A DNA stretch of 64,000 bases from contig JAXDDX010000005.1 of the NCBI GenBank assembly GCA_034670405.1, positions 4,407,001-4,471,000 of the forward strand, written 5' to 3'. Below are positions 59,401 to 64,000 of this stretch, one piece after another. The notes under the pieces were generated by a model, which did no database searches, had not been told where the DNA came from, and worked only from the letters and a program-made list of their open reading frames with translations. A program made the position numbers and the translations under genes. Origin of the DNA: Hoplostethus atlanticus (lineage: Eukaryota; Chordata; Actinopteri; Trachichthyiformes; Trachichthyidae). Numbering within the stretch: position 1 is the first letter of the stretch; each line of letters opens with the position of its first letter.

Positions 59401-62400
59401 ATTCATCTTTCATTTAATCGTTTGCCATTAATTCAGTCAGTCATAGAGACCTAGATATCCCGGTCCGCTCTGTCGGTGATGTAGCTAGTTTTTCAGTACG
59501 AAGAAACCTGAACGTCCTATCTTGATCCTGTTTTTTTTTGCGACATAACCTTATCTGTCTTGTCAGAAATATCACCAGCTGAGGATCAAGATCCTGGGAG
59601 ACTGCTACTATTGTATCTGTGGGCTGCCAGACTACAGGGAGGACCACGCTGCCTGCTCCATCATGATGGGCCTGGCTATGGTGGAGGCCATCTCGTGAGT
59701 AGGGGAATGAGGTGATCAGGAGATGTAAGGAGAGTTAGACCCATAAACGAGGCTGATATTGGCCTTTTCTTAAAAGTCGGAAATCTAGGAGATGGACCAC
59801 ATTGACTGGACCATGTCTGATTTTTAATAAAAGGCCAATGTCGGGCCCTAACCTAGTTGGATAAAGGTACAGGAACACAATAACACGGTCTTATTGTGGG
59901 GGGAAGCATTCAGTTGCATTGGGCATGGACTCAGGGATTTGGATCATGGATACTTGTGGAGCATGTTTTTTACATAACATGGTCGCTGTGTTAACCACAA
60001 CAGGTACGTCCGTGAGAAAACCCAGACGGATGTCGACATGCGAGTGGGAGTCCACAGTGGTACCGTCCTGGGGGGGGTACTGGGCCAGAAACGCTGGCAG
60101 TATGACGTCTGGTCCACCGACGTCACCGTGGCCAACAAGATGGAGGCTGGAGGAATACCTGGGTAATAAGTTAATGGACTTTATCTCCATGCCAATGCAG
60201 TATTTCTTCATGTAGAATTTAAAAAGAATGTTAAAATGATCTACCACTTACTCTGTTTCTTTACCTAGGACTAGCTCTTACTTGATCATTCCATAGGAGT
60301 AGAGCTAAACCCTTTCAGTGGCTGTGGTTCCAGAAGTACATTTCTCCATAGGCATTTCAGTGGATTAAGCTTTGAACTGAACCAACCAGCTAACAGTTCA
60401 ATCGTGAGCTTATAACAATAGATCCAGAAAAAATGTATATGAAAAATGAAGACAAGGGTACATGTCTCTCATTGATACTAAATAATATAATAATGAATAC
60501 TGATTTGTAATGATTTCCTCTCCTCATCCCTAAAAAAAGACATAATGAGAGGAGTGAACGCTCAAAAGTAGCAGACAGTGTAAACCAATGGGATATCCGT
60601 TAGGGAGCGAAAGGAGGGATGGAGGGGCGGGATATTGTGATATTATCGGTTGGAATATATAAGTATGTTTACTGGTGCGCCATGAAGGAACCACTAATTA
60701 TACATCATTTTCCAGGAAATAAGAGTAATGGGATTTTGACATAAAAATGCTATCAAACATTTTGTAATTGTTTTGGGCATTTGTTGTTAAATAGGTATAT
60801 ATGACATGGAAAATTAGCTAACAAGGTGAAAAAGTCATTTTTTATTTTATTTTGTCTGACATCAGATTTTACTCTTAAATGATCTGTACATGGTGTGCCA
60901 ATTCACTTCTGTGTGATCATGAAATGAACAAGCTAAAGTAAACTGGCATCAATCATAAAGCTACAGCATCACTTAATGCCATTCATGAGATCAATGTTGG
61001 TTGTTCGTTTAAGCTTTTGTTTCCTGAAAAAGGTTCTGGCTTCCTGTATGCATTTAGAGGCATGGAGAAATCGAAGGACTTGGACACACATGGTCATGAA
61101 ACACATGGTGTACTGACCCCAAAGTTTCTACTCTACACTGTAAGGCCACTAAGGCTCAGACAGTTCCATTCCTTATTTTTGGTTACATGTAATTTTGGTG
61201 ATCCAGGAATTGGCTCCACAGAGTCTGCAGAATCTCCCTCTTCCACGATGGTTCGTAGGCCAATGATGTGTCTGACCTTTGACCTCTCTCTCTACACTCG
61301 GTCTAGACGCGTTCACATCTCCCAGAGCACCATGGAGTGTCTTCATGGGGAGTTTGACGTGGAGCAGGGGAATGGAGGCGACCGCTGTGACTACCTGAAG
61401 GAGAGGGGCATCGAGACCTACCTGGTGGTGGTACCCAAAGGACCCGTGGGCAAGAATGGCATCAACGGAGTGGTGAGTCCCGTCAAATCACCTCAACACC
61501 TACGCTACCAGCTACCAACACGCTACCACAACTTGGTGCTTGAAAAAACAAGTTTGAATATTATGTCAAAATTGTGTCGCAAGGATGTGAAAGCAGGAAA
61601 ATCTTTCATTAAGTGACCTTTCAATTACAGATGATCTAAGGAATCCCTCATTACTTCCTTGTTTCCCATCAGAAGCTGTCTGTAAGCTCTTCCAATGGAA
61701 ACTCACCGCTGTTGATCAACACTACAGAGTGCAATGGGAGTGTTAACACAGCTTGCACCACACCGGAGGAACCCGAGGAACTGGACGCCAGGGTAACTGA
61801 GCAACTGCCGTCATTACTTAGATAAGAATTTATATAAAAACAAACATATGGGGGGAAAAAAAAAAAATGTAATAAAGAATACTTTTATTTGTTTGAAATA
61901 TTCCACCTTCACCTGGGACCTCCCAGGTCGTGAATCCATCGTTCCCTAACCCTCGGCGAAGGCTGCGCCTACGGGACCTGGCTGAAAGAGTGATTGATGC
62001 CCAGGAGAACGAACAGGAGCTCAACAAACTCCTCAACGAGGCTCTGCTGGAGAGGGAGACGGTACAAGCGTAAGTAAAGACCAACTGAGTAAGAACCATG
62101 TCGCACTCCTTCTTTTACGGAGCTGCGGCCAGGGAGGAACGTGCCTTATTGCATTCATACAACTTCCCCTCTGTCCCTACTTTCCCTCTAAGATCCCACT
62201 CCTGCTCGATAACCCACCACATTAAGGACAGCATTGTTACAGAGGTCCTTTCTCCTCGGTTGAGGTAAAATAACTCCATCCGCTTACTCTCTGTCTCGTC
62301 AGTCTGAAGGGGAAGCATACCAACCCGCTCTCCTTGAGATTCGTGGATCCTGACCTGGAGACTCGTTACTCGGTGGAGAAGGAGAAGCAGAGCGGTGCCG

Positions 62401-63737
62401 CCTTCAGCTGCTCCTGTGTGGTTCTCCTCTTTACAGCGGCTACGGAGGCTCTCATAGACCCTTGGTGAGTTCGCCAGGTTAATCTTCTCACACTATTCAG
62501 GTCATATCTGATTTACATCACACCCTGGGAGGGAAACACTGCCCCGGAAGTCCGTGAAGCAGAGGGAAACTGGAGGCCAAATCAAGAAGCTCACAATCAA
62601 AGGGTTCAGCAACTAGATGTTGAAGACCAGACCGTTCACACCAGTGGTTCACTTATCCTCAGGGTTTACGGTTATCGTATGTATAATATTAGCTAACAGT
62701 CAGCGAGTTCATGTTGTTAGCATTACATTTATCTCCAAACCAACAAGCTGAATAGTGCAAGTTGTAACTGTAGCAGTTTTAACCAGCTAAAGTCACCTAA
62801 TGCTAGCATTAGCTAGCACACACAGCTAATATAAACAATTTAACTGTCAAAGATGCGCTGCTAAAGATATGAAGCATAATATTAGCATATTACTAATACT
62901 AAATATCAAGGCTGTTAATGTTGACAGAACAGCCTGCCATACTATAAGGTTCACTTGATAAGCAGCTTGGTATATTACTGGGAAGAATACAATAGTGACT
63001 AGTAACTTTAAATTAGTTACTAGTAACTAAAATAAAATAACTAGTGTTTATTGAATTGTTACTAGTAAAAGAGAAAAGTCACTAGTCATAAGCAAATTAG
63101 TAACTAGTTCTTATTATAATAGACCTAGCATCTATTTTTTAGCAACTAGTAACTGTACAATAGCGACTAGTGTTTAAAAAATAGTGACTAGTGTTTAATA
63201 AATAAGTACTAGTGTTTAATTGTTAGTGACTATTGCCTTAAAACGAATAAATGACAAAAAAGGCCTGCCATAGACAGTTAATAAGAATTCTGCCTAGTTG
63301 AATTGGAGATAAATTTAACAACATGAAGTAGCTTATTGCTAACATTAGCTAGCATTATGGATCAACATCATGCTCTTCAATACAATTGCTATATAGCCTT
63401 TGATTTGGACCTTTCCCAGCTTGCTCATGTCTCCACCACATCAAAAGATCATTTTGCTTTAGATTTATCATTTTTCATCTAAAGACCGGTTGAATTTGAC
63501 TGTTTCCATCTCCTTCACTGTCTTCCGAGCATGTCACCGTATATGCCGGTGTGAGAAATGTGCCGTGGTGTGAATTTGTTCATTCCTATAAAACGATTTT
63601 CTCCTTCACCATAATAATTTCTCCGCTATCTTCCTGTGTTGTGGAATAGGCTGATCGCCAACTATATCACGCTTGCTGTGGGAGAAGTTCTGCTGCTCAT
63701 CCTGACAATCTGCTCTCTAGCTGCCATCTTCCCCAGA
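53660..63737 (+). CDS. adcy3: Adenylate cyclase type 3, 5' 11 exons (continues past window)
   Basis: Coding exons 53660-54334, 56533-56682, 58364-58494, 59222-59333, 59567-59694, 60004-60162, 61307-61472, 61673-61792, 61927-62069, 62303-62464 and 63650-63737 join in frame to 678 codons of an expected ~1140. The enzyme makes cAMP from ATP; type 3 acts in olfactory and neuronal cilia under Gs/Golf. Visible: N-terminus [19 protein letters not shown], six hydrophobic helices at about residues 75-215, then helix extension [20 protein letters not shown], and the C1a catalytic domain with metal-binding Asp324 ([12 protein letters not shown]) and Asp368 ([16 protein letters not shown]), plus [21 protein letters not shown] divergent C1b linker (about 470-600) and two helices of the second cluster (about 629-646 and 655-675) follow. 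The second catalytic half lies beyond the window. The start matches the human N-terminus. Confidence 0.97.
54877..54924. repeat. Two 24-bp tandem units in adcy3 intron 1
   Basis: TTACTGGGAAGTAAGCATGG plus GTAA, repeated twice without gap. Confidence 0.9.
56427..56480. repeat. (GT)n microsatellite before adcy3 exon 2
   Basis: About 27 uninterrupted GT units ending 52 bp before the exon 2 acceptor. Confidence 0.95.
56533..56682 (+). CDS. adcy3: adcy3 exon 2
   Basis: Acceptor GTCAAG|CTGC and donor CAACAG|GTGAGA. Encodes [20 protein letters not shown] and on to EEQSQQQ. Confidence 0.96.
56885..57235 (+). repeat. Family B repeat copy in adcy3 intron 2
   Basis: It shares CATCAACGTCAGGTTTTGGT, CAGAATCAAAGAGCAAGGGC, ACAATCATACAGGGAGAAAT and ATTCTGGGAAATGTAGGAAA with the 33290 and 39410 copies. 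Confidence 0.75.
57310..57400. repeat. (GT)n and poly-C tracts
   Basis: (GT)n at 57310-57329 and a C run of about 17 at 57382-57398, within adcy3 intron 2. Confidence 0.9.
57470..57655. repeat. Purine-rich (GA)n region
   Basis: AGAGAG-rich sequence with a pure (GA)n core at 57581-57604 and a poly-A run near 57636-57646. Open frames across it are low-complexity artefacts. Confidence 0.85.
58364..58494 (+). CDS. adcy3: adcy3 exon 3
   Basis: Acceptor CCTCAG|GAAC and donor GTCAG|GTAATG. Encodes [20 protein letters not shown] and on to YMYRHENV. Confidence 0.96.
58570..58626. repeat. 20-bp inverted repeat in adcy3 intron 3
   Basis: The left arm CAAGGACCTCCTCAAGGACC (58570-58589) is inverted at 58606-58626 with one extra base. 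The loop is 16 nt. It lies 76 bp after the exon 3 donor. Confidence 0.9.
59222..59333 (+). CDS. adcy3: adcy3 exon 4 (metal-binding Asp324)
   Basis: Acceptor TTGCAG|CATT and donor GCTGCA|GTAAGT. Encodes [20 protein letters not shown] and on to FDKLAA. Confidence 0.97.
59567..59694 (+). CDS. adcy3: adcy3 exon 5 (metal-binding Asp368)
   Basis: Acceptor TGTCAG|AAAT and donor ATCTC|GTGAGT. Encodes [20 protein letters not shown] and on to MVEAI. Confidence 0.97.
59733..59856. mobile_element. Short family A hairpin element in adcy3 intron 5
   Basis: GCTGATATTGGCCTTTTCTT is inverted as TTTTAATAAAAGGCCAATG about 60 bp later, with GTTAGAC and CCCTAAC near the outer ends. It is a compact hairpin form of the family A right-end sequence. 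Confidence 0.65.
60004..60162 (+). CDS. adcy3: adcy3 exon 6
   Basis: Acceptor CAACAG|GTAC and donor CCTGG|GTAATA. Encodes [20 protein letters not shown], then [20 protein letters not shown] and on to EAGGIP. Confidence 0.97.
60175..61300. other. adcy3 intron 6, nothing recognised
   Basis: AT-rich intronic sequence of about 1.1 kb with no repeat or gene that I recognise. The open frame that begins at 61017 is only real from 61307 onward. Confidence 0.5.
61307..61472 (+). CDS. adcy3: adcy3 exon 7
   Basis: Acceptor GTCTAG|ACGC and donor GGAGTG|GTGAGT. Encodes [20 protein letters not shown] and on to KNGINGV, end of C1a and start of C1b. Confidence 0.95.
61673..61792 (+). CDS. adcy3: adcy3 exon 8 (C1b linker)
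   Basis: Acceptor CATCAG|AAGC and donor CCAGG|GTAACT. Encodes a Ser/Asn/Thr-rich then acidic linker ([14 protein letters not shown] ... [10 protein letters not shown]). Weakly conserved against human, as expected for C1b. Confidence 0.85.
61927..62069 (+). CDS. adcy3: adcy3 exon 9
   Basis: Acceptor CCCAG|GTCG and donor CAAGC|GTAAGT. Encodes [20 protein letters not shown] and on to [11 protein letters not shown]. Confidence 0.95.
62303..62464 (+). CDS. adcy3: adcy3 exon 10 (start of second membrane cluster)
   Basis: Acceptor CGTCAG|TCTG and donor CCTTG|GTGAGT. Encodes [40 protein letters not shown] and on to EALIDP. Confidence 0.96.
62690..62830. repeat. GCTAGC / TTAGCTA-rich cluster in adcy3 intron 10
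   Basis: Repeated TTAGCTA, GCTAGCATTAGCTAGC and CAGCTAA words, like clusters at 3470, 37765 and 46190. Confidence 0.55.
62985..63237. repeat. Degenerate ACTAGT-rich array in adcy3 intron 10
   Basis: Roughly 20-bp units such as AGTGACTAGTGTTTAATAAA recur, in both orientations at the left (TTACTAGTAACT) and in one orientation at the right. The self-complementary ACTAGT core appears about ten times. Confidence 0.85.
63650..63737 (+). CDS. adcy3: adcy3 exon 11 (last in window)
   Basis: Acceptor GAATAG|GCTG and donor CCCAGA|GTGAGT. Encodes [20 protein letters not shown] and on to AAIFPR, a membrane helix. The gene continues beyond 64000. Confidence 0.96.
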
Positions 63738-64000
63738 GTGAGTCGCCAGGCATACACACATATACACACACACACACATCATGTGTTTTAACTGTGGGTC
63801 AGAACTGCGAGTGCAACGCTTCTATTGTCTTCACCCTAAGACACTCTGTAGTACATGGTGTCTGAAAGTTTCATGTTAAAGTAAGAATCAAATTTAAGAC
63901 TTAAAACTTTAAAGGCCTTGTTAATGCCAGATAGAATGAAAAATAAGACGTGAAAATGAAAACAACTGTAATCGTAACCGAACACAGGTCTGCATGTTTC

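Noticed and set aside
1-64000. CRISPR arrays, operons, riboswitches, viral genomes or prophages
   Set aside because: None were seen. The gene structure is eukaryotic throughout, and the repeats are microsatellites, MITEs, SINEs and LINEs.

Overview
This is a vertebrate nuclear DNA window, almost certainly from a teleost fish. The evidence is exons with GT/AG introns, proteins close to human LYPLAL1, PREB and ADCY3, many (CA)n microsatellites, and fish-style repeats: an L2/CR1-like LINE, tRNA-derived SINEs, a Tc1-type MITE and several small terminal-inverted-repeat elements. There are no prokaryotic operons, CRISPR arrays or viral genes. Most open frames of 60-150 codons in the window are chance readings of intergenic DNA or repeats.

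Three protein genes are supported. (1) lyplal1, + strand, 13849-19144: complete, five coding exons that join in frame to 237 codons, with the serine-hydrolase Ser/Asp/His triad. (2) preb (Sec12), - strand, 45568 down to 42196: complete, nine coding exons that join to 432 codons, a WD40 protein with a C-terminal membrane anchor; a probable non-coding first exon ends at 46602. (3) adcy3, + strand, from 53660 and running off the right edge: eleven exons, 678 codons, covering the N-terminus, first membrane cluster, C1 catalytic domain and the first two helices of the second membrane cluster.

Layout: 1-13.8 kb is intergenic, with a 20-bp minisatellite at 6.27-7.29 kb and several MITE-like elements. 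13.8-19.2 kb is lyplal1. 19.2-42.2 kb is a long intergenic interval between the convergent lyplal1 and preb; it is mostly unrecognised and holds an internally deleted LINE at 35.6-37.0 kb. 42.2-46.6 kb is preb. 46.6-53.7 kb separates the divergent preb and adcy3; it holds a longer LINE copy (47.36-48.97 kb) and a Tc1-type MITE. 53.7-64 kb is adcy3.

The three genes do not form a pathway. lyplal1 is a cytosolic serine hydrolase, preb starts COPII vesicle formation at the ER, and adcy3 makes cAMP, notably in cilia. I found no convincing undescribed biological system. The most unusual items are a 70-bp almost perfect palindrome with no spacer in lyplal1 intron 3, an ACTAGT-rich array in adcy3 intron 10, the 20-bp minisatellite, a GC-AG intron in preb, simple repeats next to splice sites in preb and adcy3, and a reading-frame break shared by both LINE copies. 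All splice sites were placed by eye from frame continuity and remembered human homologues; no alignment or repeat-library search was run.
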